Notes under the pieces: model-generated
Database searches by the model: none
Seen by the model: the letters and a program-made list of their open reading frames with translations, nothing else
What the model was told of the DNA's origin: nothing
In this document: one piece after another, positions 1 through 11,196 of the stretch
Numbering within the stretch: position 1 is the first letter of the stretch
Layout of the letters: each line of letters begins with the position of its first letter
DNA from: Setomelanomma holmii
Taxonomy: Eukaryota > Ascomycota > Dothideomycetes > Pleosporales > Phaeosphaeriaceae
Reading direction: 5' to 3'
Assembly: GCA_010015745.1 (NCBI GenBank)
Contig: ML978182.1
Span: forward strand, 245,372-309,371
DNA: 64,000 nucleotides
Translations under genes and position numbers: made by a program

Positions 1-586
1 CTGGAAAAGAGTGCAAGTGGAGACTAGCACCCATGCAAGTGCTTGTGATAGCATTGTGTTGTTTACTTTCGAAAACGTCAGCAATACAGTGGTATTGCAA
101 GACGTAGAGCCTGGCTTCGAGCGAAGCACGGTGAAGTCAGGTCGACGAAAAAGAAATTGCTGGTTGGTCCTTTGTCTTGACCCATACGAAGTGCGGGGAC
201 CTCAACAAAGCCACAAGCGTCATCGTCTTCTGTAGCAAACAAGTCAACAAAAGTTAGTAGGAACAAAGAGATCATCCTTTTGCACAATGTGATTGTAGTA
301 GTCTGCAGAGGTGGAGTCTGAAGAGCTACATGCTCTCCAAAATCCAAGTACGCGTCGACGGGGATATGCCAACCTCGAGACCGCGTCTCGTAGCCCTCTA
401 GCTGCATCCTGGATCAACCTAGCTCGAATCTGAAGGAGATGGTATCATAGATCTAAACATTATAAATTTCGGCGGAGCCTGCGCCAAAAACGTACTATTC
501 GTGGATCATGAATAGCGATGATACTTTAAACGACTGGCAACACTTGGGCTGTCTCGTCCAAGGGAACGTCGGATGGTCCAGACTCA
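1..586. other. Intergenic, left edge
   Basis: I see no supportable gene here. Open frames on both strands are short, have no recognisable motif and overlap one another. The right part is presumably the 3' flank of the SAT4-type membrane protein gene. Confidence 0.5.
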
Positions 587-2117
587 TCAAGACGGCGATC
601 GCTGTGAGGGTAACGATGGGGTCTTTTGCGGTTCCTTTGGCGGTACTTTGGGTGGAGGGTGCCTCGAAACTCGCTTTGAGTTGTAATCACTGGCGGGCGA
701 TATCTGAAGCTCGACCTCCGACGTGCGCGTAATGGTCATGTCTTCTTTCTTGTCGGATTTCTCTCCACCTGCCGTAATTTTGCCCCATAGGCCACGAATG
801 CCTGCCTTTTCCTTTGCTTCTGTTGGAGTCTTCAGTATGGCCTCTTCGCTTCCTCGACTGGCTGTGTTAATCGTCGGTCGTCGCTCCACGTTATCCCATG
901 TTTTCATCTCATAGCTCTTGCCACGATCTACCTCCAGCTCTGGCGCAGCCCTTATAGCTTCCAATCTTCGCTTTGAGGACGCTGGGGTTGAATTGGTTGC
1001 AGACTTGAGCCCCTGCGCAGACGGATTGCCGGATGCCCTCGAGCCATAGTCGCTGGACTTCTTAATCGATATTCCTCGTGAGAACGTCTCGGAGAGGCTA
1101 AAAGGTATCTTCGTAAGTAGTGGTCGCAGCACTGGTGCTGAAGCACAAATCTGACAACAAGGGTTAGCAGGCATGGTCTAAGCCAGAGGAGATGGGCCAT
1201 ACCACTCCAAGGTCAATCTCGATAGCTGCCGCGATCCATAGAGGATAGGCATACCAAGTCTGGTCGTATTCTCCGATGAGACTTCGGTAGATGAACCAAG
1301 TCCGCACTATTCCAGCGACTGTCACGATGATGCCCAAACCGAACAGCACGGCGACCGCAAGGCGTTGTCGAACGGGCATCTGAAGCTATCACTTGTCAGC
1401 CAGTGTGACAGCGATGCCCGAATGGTCTTCTTACTCCCCAGACCAAAGGCATCGGAGTGAAAGTCGTTGCGAGATCTGCCACACAATTTATGATGCCGCA
1501 CATGAGGGTCACGACCCCTTCGTCCATACAAGCTCCAGCCGGAGCCCCTAATTGCCAATAGGCTGAGACGGGGTTGCACTGAAATATCGCAAGAAAAGTG
1601 AAGGACATGAAAATAGCGAGGGTATACAGAACGTTTGCATGTATCAGCCACTTGAACCATTTTTTACCTGTATCGGCTACTAAGCGATAGTAAAAGCAGT
1701 GGAGAGATAATCGCGTGAACGTGGCTGCGGCAGTGAAGACAACCTTGGCGGTCATGGCGATCTTTGAGGTGGGAACAAATTGATCGAACCGAATGTCCCA
1801 GACATGCCTGTCCCATCCATATCTTTGATTCGCCAAGAGAACGACGGCCGTGAGGCCGATGGTAAAGAGCTGCTAGGGGTCAGTAAACTATGCCTACATA
1901 GACATCTCGTACTTACCAGAGCTACCAAGATGAAACAATCATCGAGGCCAAACCATCTTTTAATGACGAGCCTTGTGTAGAGTCGAAGCGCGACTGTGAT
2001 AACGACCAATCCGATGAAGATGGAGTTCACGATGACCAAGGCATTGCCTCGTGTAACAGGATCCTCGTAATTCGGAGTAGGCCAACTCAAGAGAACATCG
2101 TTCGGGGGCAACAGCAT
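587..2117 (-). CDS. SAT4/rhodopsin-like seven-helix integral membrane protein
   Basis: This is a fungal SAT4-family (rhodopsin-domain) integral membrane protein. Some relatives carry a CFEM domain and act as receptors, but most have no known function. The model has four exons: 2117-1917, 1869-1435, 1379-1203 and 1150-587. They total 1377 nt, 458 aa, and all introns are GT-AG of about 50 nt. The N-terminal motif with NALVIVNSIFIGLVVITVALRLYTR, cut here to its gist, is the usual helix I, and RWFGLDDCFILVAL is the characteristic DD-containing loop into helix II. Helices III-V follow in exon 2 (CNPVSAYWQLGAPAGACMDEG is the typical loop with paired cysteines), and helices VI-VII lie in exon 3. Exon 4 encodes a long, hydrophilic, Ser/Lys-rich cytoplasmic tail of about 185 residues. 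No CFEM domain is seen. The start at MLLPPND fits the family. In-frame ATGs at 2285 and 2288 would add about 57 residues and cannot be excluded. Confidence 0.85.
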
Positions 2118-4582
2118 GCTGTTTTCGACTGCGGCTCGGCTACCTACAAGAGAGGGCAAGACATGTAGGCGCTGACGAGAAGAGGATCGCAAAGATGGCG
2201 GGTGAACCAGCGGAACAATGGCATGTAAGTTAAGAAACAACAGTTCTCCGGGACTAGAACATGGCTGAGCTGAATTGCTCGACATCATGCGCCGGCTTCG
2301 AAGCCGTTGAGCCCTTCCTTGTTGGCTGCCACCCAATAAAGTTTTGGCTGGTATGACGAATCTGGTGTAGCACAGGCTGGCATTTGTGTAGTACAGCCCT
2401 GTCCCGAGGAGGGCACGGTCCACGTGTGAAGACGATGACCGTGGTGCGTTAATAGCGGGTGACTCGCAGATGCAGTCCGAAAATCATCCGTAGCATCGCA
2501 GACGAGATATCGCAGGAGGTGAGGGGTGTCCCTCGCTTGTGATGCCATCTCATCGCAATCGCGACTGGATCGCGCTCCATAACCATGGTATTTGTTCACG
2601 TCCGAGTGGTTTGCCGATACAATATCTCGTCATCCACAGTTTCCGTCGAGTTCATCTTCGTTTATCCCGGTCGGAAAACAGTCTCTTGCAGGTGAAACGC
2701 CTTAACGTCTCAGTGAATCCGCTCGAGTCGTGCAAGCCATGCCAGTGAACCGCATTTGCGTCGTGCTTCCAGCCACTTTTGGCGCGCATCTTGGAGTAAT
2801 CTTCGAAACACCCCACTACGCGATGATCTTGTCGTGGCTTGTGTCGTACATAAGTGCGTCACTCGTCCCGTTTCGATTCGATGATGAAAGGGTGGTTGAG
2901 TCAAGGTCGACTCTTCCGGGCACTGGAGAGGGAATAGCCGCTTGCTAAACTAGCCTCTCCACGTTCGTCAGCCCCTCCTTCCCTTCACTAAACTCAAAAC
3001 ATTGGAGTCGCGAAACTTTATTAAGATCTTGCGACAATCCGGCTGCCGACTACCGATCGTGAATGCCCCACTTTTCCCTTGAGAGTCTCACATCGATTTT
3101 CGCTCAGACACGAACTTGTATACATTCAGTACCAGCGTCAACCTAACGGTCTTGATAGATGAGACCGCGAGAAGAAAGACCATTTGTCGACGAGGCACAC
3201 GGATCTACTGAGTGGTCTACCACTCGTCATTGTAGTCATCGCGACTCTGGTCGGCATTTCTACGCAAGTCACAGTAGTAAGCCGACGTCGTCGGTCTCTT
3301 CCAAGGTTTCAATCTCGTCCAGTCTCAGATCGTCCGTTCAACATATGTGAGGCGTACTGCGAGATACCTAATGTATGTCAGACATGAATGGTGGAATGAT
3401 TCCGATCCTTTCAAAGGGATTCCCTTGAGCACAAGGAAGACCCTGCCAGCAGGAAATATAATGGACCCTGGCCAGAAGTTTGGTCATCTTCCGTAAAACT
3501 TCGAGCAGTCCTCTGTTACGTCTCCCAGATTCGGTGTTCTGTATCCAAGCACTTGTTCATTTGGATGAGCTAGAGGCTGTTGAAAGCTCATAGCAGTGCT
3601 TTCGTCCTTAAAAGGAATAAAGCTGGGTCGACTCAGACTCAGACATGTGGGCCGGTGAGTAAGTCCTCTAAGGCAACCAGCTTCGCCGCAAGCGACTCCT
3701 TCAGGTCTCTCGCGACCCGTCCCATCAGTCAGGAGGCTTTTGGGCCGACAATCGAGCGGCAGAAGTCCTTCTCTGTTGAACAACATTCTCTTTCGGGACG
3801 ACACACAATGGGAGCGCCAATGGACGATGGCAATTTTAGTCGCAGTGTTGAGATTGCTGCGTGTTTTTAGAGGCAAGGCTGAGTGGGTTGGTACGGCGCG
3901 GTTGTGCCGTTGTCTCGCGAAGCGCTGATCCGAAACGGTGGAGACCAACACCAACACCAAAGGCGCGAGTATCTAGCAAGCACTGTACTGTACGGTACAT
4001 TCAATTCGCGCATCGATTGATTCATCCACGTGAACATCTTACCAGCTTGCAGTATCCTAATCTCGTGATGTCGGTAGGTGGACAGCCTTGCCGCCTCAGG
4101 CCCTCGCGTCCTCCTGGCCTCATCAGCGCCCCGATCTGCCCCGGTGCAAGCTTCGCCTTTATACAACACCAAATGGCGCCGGTCTCGTCATTGCGCGGCC
4201 CCCGATCCAATCACACAAGATCAAAGACTTGTTAGGCGCTTTTCTGTGCCCGAACGATTCGTCGATGTAAGCCTGCGGCTACGTGCTGCAGGGTTGTGAG
4301 GCTGCTTCCAAGGCTGTTGGGGCTGTGTAGTCAGCGCTTTCATTTACATGGTGCTTAGTTTGTAGCGCACTGCGCTCATCAGGAGACTGAGGCACAGGCG
4401 GGCGAGGCATGGTGTAAGGTTTCCCAGCGAAGGCGCAGTTCGTTGATGAGGAGATATCTATCGTGATGATGTCCGCCGGGTTGTTGTGCAGGGTCACCAA
4501 GTACGTTCTTCGAGTTGATCAGTGCACAATACAACTAGTCCACACATTTTGACGACTATACAGCAACGGATCCAAAACAAGA
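2118..4582. other. Long intergenic stretch
   Basis: About 2.5 kb has no convincing gene. Open frames at 3484-3960 and 3867-4172 on the minus strand, and several near 3160-4300 on the plus strand, overlap in conflicting frames and show no domain or fungal N terminus. Part will be the promoter of the membrane protein on the left and of the small PPxY protein on the right. Confidence 0.45.
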
Positions 4583-4975
4583 ATGGCTCCCATACACCAA
4601 CTCAGCTCCACCTCCACCAATGCTCACCCAAATCTGGCAGCCATCCTCACCTCTCTGCACAAACGCTCCTTCTCCTCAGACTGCACATATTATGAGACAT
4701 CATGCGGCACACACCGTCTCGCTATCATGGTCATCATCATATGTGTCGGGGTTCTCGTCACCGCCATCCTCTCGACGCTTTACATTCGATCACATAGAAA
4801 CAAGAATGCCAAACTCCGCGCCATCGAGCAACAGCGCATGCGCATGAAGATGAACGAAGGATGGCCTTCGTCGATGGTGAATAGCCCGACCTATGTGGTC
4901 CCGCAGGGCGCACCGCCACCATATGAGCCGAGGAAGCCAGAAAGGGTTGCGAGGGTGGACGAGGACTGGAGATGA
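4583..4975 (+). CDS. Small single-pass membrane protein with cytosolic PPxY motif
   Basis: This is a 130-residue intronless protein that I do not recognise as a named family. Residues 46-68 form one clear membrane span (LAIMVIIICVGVLVTAILST and on), followed by a basic stop-transfer stretch (RSHRNKNAKLR) that places the C terminus in the cytosol. A short Cys-containing segment (C34, C41) precedes the span. The cytosolic tail is Lys/Arg/Met-rich and ends in GAPPPYEPRKPE, so residues 111-114 form a PPxY motif, the ligand of WW domains such as those of the Rsp5 ubiquitin ligase. Small fungal membrane proteins with PY motifs often act as Rsp5 adaptors, so that role is plausible but inferred. The ATG at 4583 is the first in frame and precedes all recognised features. 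It is divergent from the preceding membrane protein gene and convergent with the Kelch gene. Confidence 0.7.
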   Translation: MAPIHQLSSTSTNAHPNLAAILTSLHKRSFSSDCTYYETSCGTHRLAIMVIIICVGVLVTAILSTLYIRSHRNKNAKLRAIEQQRMRMKMNEGWPSSMVNSPTYVVPQGAPPPYEPRKPERVARVDEDWR

Positions 4976-5517
4976 GCTGGGTGCGGTGGCAGTGATGGAC
5001 TCAGAGCATCAGTGCAAACATCATCAACCTCATGCCGTCGCTTCACCTCTAACTAGGGAGTCCGCACTTAGGAATGGTAGTCATGCGACCTGTTAGACAA
5101 ACGGCAGTTGCCACGAGCATAAGGACGACTAGCTTGCGGCGACAGTTGAAGCCGTCGAAGAGCTTCGGACGCTTCGTATCGACCGAGACTTCGAAGTAGC
5201 TTCGAGAGGGTGAGACGGAAGTTACCAGTGGTGAATATTTATACAAGCATCAAGGGAAATCGACGCCTTGCATAGGGCAGCGAAGCGTACGCGGCGGAGG
5301 CACGAAAGGGAAAGCCACAGCGTAGCAAGGCATCAAGGAGTCAACAATACAGCAACTGTCATGTCAATTACTCACCAATTCATACAACGGCGATGAATAC
5401 CTCGATCTATCCAACGTACCAACAGATGAACAGCCAGCCAACGAAAGCTTACAACGCCTCACACCGAACACCTTCTCGCTATGTAAATGTCAATCTTCTA
5501 AGTTTCTCTTCTCTGCC
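4976..5517. other. Convergent intergenic region
   Basis: This lies between the stop codons of two convergent genes. I see nothing beyond presumptive 3' UTRs. Confidence 0.5.
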
Positions 5518-8500
5518 TTAAGCTCCTTGCAAACCCAAGCCGACTCCATCGCCGTTGCCTTGATCTACACTTCTGTCCCGTCCTCTTCCCATCTCTCTGA
5601 TCCTTCGTCCCTCCATCAAACCCCTCAAACCTCGTTTCTGCAATCCCACCACAGCACTGATTTCTCCATTCCACACTTCTCTTTCTTCAATGCCACTTCC
5701 ATCCCCGAAACCACTGTCGGATGCAGATGCAGATGTGGCGTCTGAAACAGCAGAACTGACTTCGTCATCTTGGCCGCGATCTACGTCGGTATTCACGCGT
5801 AGAGAGCGAAGACCAGCATTGAGACTGCGCTCCACATCCGCAACGGTCGTGTTGTTGCTGCCAATAGATGCAGACAGATCATCGCTGAGCCCATTTGAAG
5901 CTCCATTCGTCACTGACATCCCGTTAACGCCCTGAAATGCTACTCCTGAACCGCCACCAGCCGCCATAGCCGCTGCGTTGAATATTGCTGCTGTATTCCT
6001 GTTGTCCAGAAGTGTGTGAAGCCGCTCAATGATCGCTTCGAGGAGGCCATCGATGTGGTAAGGTCTGGCCAGCTGAAGAAGAGAGCAAAGAACCTGAGGC
6101 GTAGAAAGAGGTGAATTGTGCGGTGGTAATGATGACGTATACAGGTAGTGTATGAGCGCTTGAATGGTAAGGTGTGAGTGAGGTAAATATAGCGTCCGCG
6201 GCCTTTGTGAAGGCGGTTGCGTAAAGGGCTCGGGTGGGCTAAGAGACGAGTATGGGGTGGCCGAGGTGACTGTAGATTCTGACGACGTGATGGTGTTGGC
6301 AGTCAGCGTCGTCGCTGCAGAATAGTTGGTTCTTATCGAAGGCGTGATGGTAATACTAGAATTTCGTGAAGGGTGCGTCTGTGCAGTTGGGCGTAGCGTT
6401 GCGGCATCTGCATTTTCCTTCTCTTCGCTCTTTGTGCTCTCGCGGAGAAGCTGGTTGAAGTAAGGTCCCCATCGCAGCGCTACCAAATGGGAATTGACCG
6501 GTATACGTTCACCATGTATAGCAAGAAAGTCCATGTCCGCAAATTCGCGCATGCCAAGCGCCATCTGACCAAGCTCCGTTGCAGCTGGCAACAACGTTCT
6601 TCCTCCTGCTAGCAAGTCCAAGCGATCGTTCTGGGGTGGAGAGCTCACGGAACGGAAGGCAGAATTAGGCGTTACTTTGCGAGGGTTGTCGTAGAGTCCA
6701 AATGCCTCCAATTCCACCACGCACAGGTTTGAGAAATTGATTCGCCGGTGGTTGTAATCTTCCACTAGGCTTCGCTTGCGGTTGCCCAATATTACGAAGC
6801 TATTCCTGCGATTCCACAACACGCCTCGGTTCCAGCTTCCTTGGCTGAAAATATTGCCTCCTGCCTCTATGCGACCCCAGCTCAACGTCCGCAAGTCGAG
6901 TGCCCAGAGCGCATATTCTTGTTTCGATGAAGTCAGAAAGGTACCGCTAACCACAAAGTGATTATTGATAACACCTCCATTCGGGAAGCGGAGACCTGGT
7001 GGAGAGAAGTTGCCTTGCATGGGCTTTTCGGACAGGGTTCCATCAGGATGTCTCACTTGTAATTCGAGTTTTACATCCAGGAAGTTGTAATTGGAATAGA
7101 TCAGCATCGAAGACTGGCCATTTGTGGTCGAACCTTGTTCTTCAGGCGTCGGCGAGTCACTGTCCTGCCTCGCTCCGGTACCGATGTCATTCGGGTTTAT
7201 GCTAGTCAATGGCGCGACTACACTTCTGTAAGCACCGCAACTTCTTCCAAGCATGCTGGTCTCTGTCCACTTGAGACTTCTCAGGTTGAAAACGCTGATC
7301 TGCTCGATGTAGTGGTTAGCACTGTCTTGACCGCCCACTACCACCATTTCTGCTCCACCGTCGCCTTCCAATTGAACGCCAAGAGAGCCTTGATTCGGGT
7401 TGGCTGAAGCTGGGTTGTGACGAATTGCCGTTGCTGCGGCGTTCGTTGAGCTGAAAACTGCAGAAGACGGTAGTATTGTGGCGCAGTGAGCATAGCGACC
7501 TTGTGGAGAGTCATTCGAGGGCACACGCATCCACATTCTTGTTGGAGCGTCGTAGATATGAACGTCAGACATCACTACCACCTCCGGCTGTGCGTCTGCT
7601 GGAGTGCCCTGTAATACAGCTGTCGCTTGGTTCGAGGACGATGTGGCTGGGGACATTCCGCCATAACAGACCAACTTAGTATCGCCTAGCGGACAAACGC
7701 TGTGAAAATATCGTGCACTTGGTATGTCCCCTCGCGCGTCAACTTTTGTCCAGTGTCGCTTGACCAAGTCCAGCTCGTACAGATCTGAAGTCAATTGCGG
7801 CCTGGTCCGCGAAAGTCTCCTTCCGCCGAAGACGTACAGCTTATCACCAAGAATAGTAGTTGTTGCGCCGACTAACGGATGAGGCTCGCGTCCAGTGGTT
7901 CGATGAACATTACAGACCAAGCCTGAGAGACCAGCAGTCGAGGATGTAGGTGTGCCCAATCCTGCTATCGCTGGAGATTGCGTGTTGCCTCCTCCAGGTG
8001 TTCGCGCCGAGGACGTTGGAGGCCGTTCTTCTTGACCATCTTGGCGATGGAGACTTGTCTGACTGCCATTCCGACTTGAGCTGTAGGTTCCTGAATACAA
8101 TTGAGAAGCCGAAGGTGCAGAGATGTGTGAACCAAGAGTATTGTTGCGACTTGTACTTGGCGCAGCCATACTAGCTGGGTCTCGAGGCTGATCTGCTGGA
8201 ACAGAACTACTCAGCCTTTCCAGATTCAAAGAAAGGTTGATAGGCGATGTGGAAAACCTCTGAACAGGTAGTGCCCAATCAGGTATGACTATCTCCACAT
8301 GCCGGGACCTGACACTTGTGGAGTCGCCGATGGATTTCCGGTCTGGTAACGGGAAGCCGGACAAGCTAGGATGATTGCTCGAAACGAAAGTCGATGATCT
8401 TGTGGAACTAAATCCAGTAGACGTACAAGGGCTTTCGGGCGCTACGCCTGGCTCATATGGCGGAATGACAATGGGAATGTGCTTCGTCTTCGTTTGATGG

Positions 8501-8730
8501 GGCGGATCGGTACTCCGAACGGAATGACAATCAGATTGGCAAGGGTGTTGCGCCGAATGTACCTTGACGTGAGCGCGCACGAGGGAACCCGCAGACTCGA
8601 CTGGTCGTCTCTTTCTGTTGGATAACAAGACTCGCTTGAGCTTGAACGATCTCGGCCGCCTCGGAACGTCGTCCAAAGGTGTGGTACTGGCGCTCCAAGC
8701 TGGATAAGATAGCCCTAGTGGAAGCGACAT
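5518..8730 (-). CDS. Kelch-repeat/BTB protein, Ral2-like
   Basis: A large intronless frame encodes about 1070 aa from the ATG at 8730. An ATG 22 codons upstream (8796) is less likely because MSLPLGLSYPAW looks like the natural start. The first 280 residues are Ser/Pro-rich and low complexity. Kelch blades follow from about residue 280 (ILGDKLYVFGGRRL, DLYELDLVKRHWTKV, GDTKLVCYGG, MVVVGGQDSANHYIEQISVF) to about 680. A BTB/POZ domain begins near residue 731 (FLAIHGERIPVNSHLVALR, PYFNQLL). It is split by a Ser/Thr-rich insertion and resumes at LTIQALIHYLYTSSLPPH and LLQLARPYHIDGLLEAII. The same arrangement occurs in fission-yeast Ral2, which acts with Ras1 in mating and cell shape, and its filamentous-fungal relatives. 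The Ral2 link is from memory of domain order. The Kelch and BTB calls rest on sequence. The C-terminal tail is Gly/Ser-rich. Confidence 0.8.
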   Translation of the reverse strand: MSLPLGLSYPAWSASTTPLDDVPRRPRSFKLKRVLLSNRKRRPVESAGSLVRAHVKVHSAQHPCQSDCHSVRSTDPPHQTKTKHIPIVIPPYEPGVAPESPCTSTGFSSTRSSTFVSSNHPSLSGFPLPDRKSIGDSTSVRSRHVEIVIPDWALPVQRFSTSPINLSLNLERLSSSVPADQPRDPASMAAPSTSRNNTLGSHISAPSASQLYSGTYSSSRNGSQTSLHRQDGQEERPPTSSARTPGGGNTQSPAIAGLGTPTSSTAGLSGLVCNVHRTTGREPHPLVGATTTILGDKLYVFGGRRLSRTRPQLTSDLYELDLVKRHWTKVDARGDIPSARYFHSVCPLGDTKLVCYGGMSPATSSSNQATAVLQGTPADAQPEVVVMSDVHIYDAPTRMWMRVPSNDSPQGRYAHCATILPSSAVFSSTNAAATAIRHNPASANPNQGSLGVQLEGDGGAEMVVVGGQDSANHYIEQISVFNLRSLKWTETSMLGRSCGAYRSVVAPLTSINPNDIGTGARQDSDSPTPEEQGSTTNGQSSMLIYSNYNFLDVKLELQVRHPDGTLSEKPMQGNFSPPGLRFPNGGVINNHFVVSGTFLTSSKQEYALWALDLRTLSWGRIEAGGNIFSQGSWNRGVLWNRRNSFVILGNRKRSLVEDYNHRRINFSNLCVVELEAFGLYDNPRKVTPNSAFRSVSSPPQNDRLDLLAGGRTLLPAATELGQMALGMREFADMDFLAIHGERIPVNSHLVALRWGPYFNQLLRESTKSEEKENADAATLRPTAQTHPSRNSSITITPSIRTNYSAATTLTANTITSSESTVTSATPYSSLSPPEPFTQPPSQRPRTLYLPHSHLTIQALIHYLYTSSLPPHNSPLSTPQVLCSLLQLARPYHIDGLLEAIIERLHTLLDNRNTAAIFNAAAMAAGGGSGVAFQGVNGMSVTNGASNGLSDDLSASIGSNNTTVADVERSLNAGLRSLRVNTDVDRGQDDEVSSAVSDATSASASDSGFGDGSGIEEREVWNGEISAVVGLQKRGLRGLMEGRRIREMGRGRDRSVDQGNGDGVGLGLQGA

Positions 8731-10391
8731 TGTCAGTATCAAATGTGCGATTTTGCACAGCGTTTGAAGAGGAGATACAGAAATGCAAAAGCGCACTGAA
8801 AGGGCACAATCCCCTGTTTTTCAACGTCCTTTAGGGATGCCAACTGTAACAGATCTCAATTGCAGGTTTTTCTGCAAGGTTTCGGCCACCAATGAAGCGG
8901 TATGCATCAGATGGAAAAGCCATACTTGCAGCTCGGCTGCGGTGCTACCTTCTATCATGTTGTACGAGGACGGGCGTGCAGCACATCAGCACCGCTTGGT
9001 CGGACAAATGATGTATGAAGAAAGCCATTGCTGCGACCATACAGAATTCGGACTGAAGAATGTGGAGCTGAAAGTACAAGTTGCGGGAAAGTCACCTCCC
9101 GTGATGGAGCTGGAGCATGACGCCTGATCAAACCAAGGAGAAGTGCATGAGGGGTCTTTGTAGGAGAATCACAAGCCTTACTTTGAAGAGGGTGCAAACG
9201 CGACGCACCAGCGAGCGGCGAAGCAGCAACCGGCCACGCAGTAGAAGGCGTTAGGGGAGGAGGAGCAGTGTTCAACGGCGTCTGGTCTGCACGGTGCAGG
9301 CAGAAAGTGATGTGAGGTGGGCGCAAAGGCTTTGCTCCAGTCTCGAAGTGGCTAGGACGCTCGGCGAGATGCAAGGGACGGGTGGCCGTGGACGGTAACG
9401 AGTGCGCGAGGTCTTCGGTTTTGAGCTTCGAAGTATTGAAGTATCGCGCTATAGCAGCGACCTGAATAGTAGGACAGGCTGGCTTTGCGTGTATGCGGCT
9501 TGCGAGGCGGCCAGTACGCGAGCGGAGGCACGGAATGCCACCTCCGAAAGGCTACCTGGAGCACTTCAGCTGCGTCGCCGGCGGATGGTAGGTCAAGTTT
9601 CGGCTCAAACAGGGCAAACAACAGCTCCAGAGCCACGACGTGCAGGCTTCAGACACAAGAGGGTGGTCGCACAGCTTTGGCGTTCGCCTACTCTTTTCAA
9701 CAACGGCGCCATTCTCCTGGGAACAATGTCCGACGCACGGCCCGGGCTAATTGGCGCCTCGCCCAGGGACAAATGAGACGACGATGCGGGTTCAAGACGT
9801 GCGAGCACTCTGAAGCCTTGCGAATCGAGAAAAGGCCATTTACGCAATCCATCCGGCTATTCTCAGCTTTACGACCAAGTGAGGTGAGATCAAGGCGTCG
9901 AAAGAGCCCCGTCCGGCGCTCGCGCTGACGAGTCACGAATCATTGCTGGTCTAAATGACCCAAAGCGCAAGGCTGTCCTCATTACGTCCATCCTTCGAGG
10001 CCATCATCGACGAAGCTCCTATGGTTCTTCCGCTATCCAATGCCACTACGAATCAACGAGGCACACGACACTGACAATTGCTGAACGAACAGTGCAGGCA
10101 CCAGCAAAGCGCAACGATTATCGCGAGCGAGGTTTGTCAAGTATTCATTAATGTTAGGCCGTCTCAGCCCTACCGAACAGATACCCAACGTCCAGCGAGG
10201 CGGGCCAAAGATCCCGCTTTCTAGAAGCATGAACCCTTTAACTATCCAAGCCACCCCCTCACAAATGGTGACCTGAGATTGCAATCTTGCCGTTTAAGCT
10301 GCCCTGTGAACAGACCAATGAGCGGTGCTTGGCGACCACCTGTATCGCATAACTCATTCCGCACGCTCACGGTCTGGTGATATACACTCGC
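8731..10391. other. Intergenic region upstream of the Kelch gene
   Basis: About 1.66 kb has several mutually overlapping open frames of 80-147 codons on both strands (for example 9352-9636 minus, 9485-9928 plus). None has a domain, a convincing start or a splice partner. I treat them as chance frames in GC-rich DNA. Confidence 0.45.
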
Positions 10392-11196
10392 TTACACAGC
10401 GGCGGATGTCTTATCCTTGGGCAGTGGTGTGAACCTCAGGTATGGCTTGACGATGCGGAAGTCGGGGAAGAGGGTCTTAGCCTCGTCGTTCGTTACGGAA
10501 GGATGCACGATGACATCGTCACCTGGCACCCAGTTGATCGGGGTCGTAACCCTGTTCTTGTCGCCTGTCTGTAGAGAGTCGAGGACGCGCAAGACCTCAG
10601 CGGTGTTGCGACCAGTCGACGCTGGGTATGAAAGGATCAATCGAATGGTCTTCTTGGGGTCGATGATGAAAACCTGAATGAGGAAACAGAGTCAGTCCCG
10701 GTCTCGCATATGATACAGGAACTAGGGAGAACTGACCGATCGGATGGTAAAAGCAACGCCCTTGGAATCCACGTTGGTGGTGTCCTGGTGGTCCAGCCTG
10801 CGCGCTGGGTCAGACTTGTCTCGGAATTTGCGCAAGAGGTCAGACTCACATGTCGTACGCGTATGCGACCTTCCTCTCCTTGTCGCCAATGATGGGGAAC
10901 TTCAGGTTGCTGCCCGAGATCTCGTCAATGTCCTTGATCCAGCCACCATGGCTCTCGATTGTGTTCGCGGAGAGACCGATGAGCTTTGCGCCGCGCTTTG
11001 TGAACTCGGGCTCAAGCTTCGCGAAGGCGCCGAGCTCAGTGGTGCAGACCGGGGTGTAGTCCTCGGGGTGGGAGAAGAGGATCACCCATTTGTCGCCAAT
11101 GAACTCATGGAAGTCGATCGGGCCCTGGGTAGTCTCGGCTTTGAAGTTGGGGGCTTTGCTGCCCAGACGAAGAGGCTCAGCGCGTTGCTCAGACAT
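10392..11196 (-). CDS. 1-Cys peroxiredoxin (Prx6 type)
   Basis: This is a thiol peroxidase of the Prx6/1-Cys class, which reduces H2O2 and organic hydroperoxides. Fungal members are cytosolic or mitochondrial. Three exons, 11196-10850, 10797-10737 and 10673-10392, total 690 nt and encode 229 aa. The peroxidatic motif HPEDYTPVCTTE puts the catalytic Cys at residue 51, with Pro44 and Thr48 in the PxxxTxxC pattern. No other cysteine is present in the protein, which confirms the 1-Cys class. The family-specific C-terminal arm is present (TPINWVPGDDVIVHPSV and FPDFRIVKPYLRFTP). There is no obvious N-terminal targeting peptide, so a cytosolic location is likely. Length matches the family (220-230 aa). 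The first exon junction splits the ATG codon of YDM, and both introns are about 50-65 nt with GTGAGT and GTCAGT donors. Confidence 0.95.

Noticed and set aside
3184..3387. Short frame with a hydrophobic segment
   Set aside because: It begins at TTG, not ATG, and has no in-frame ATG before the hydrophobic stretch.
3484..3960. 158-codon minus-strand frame
   Set aside because: No motif, antisense to other frames of equal length, no plausible N terminus.
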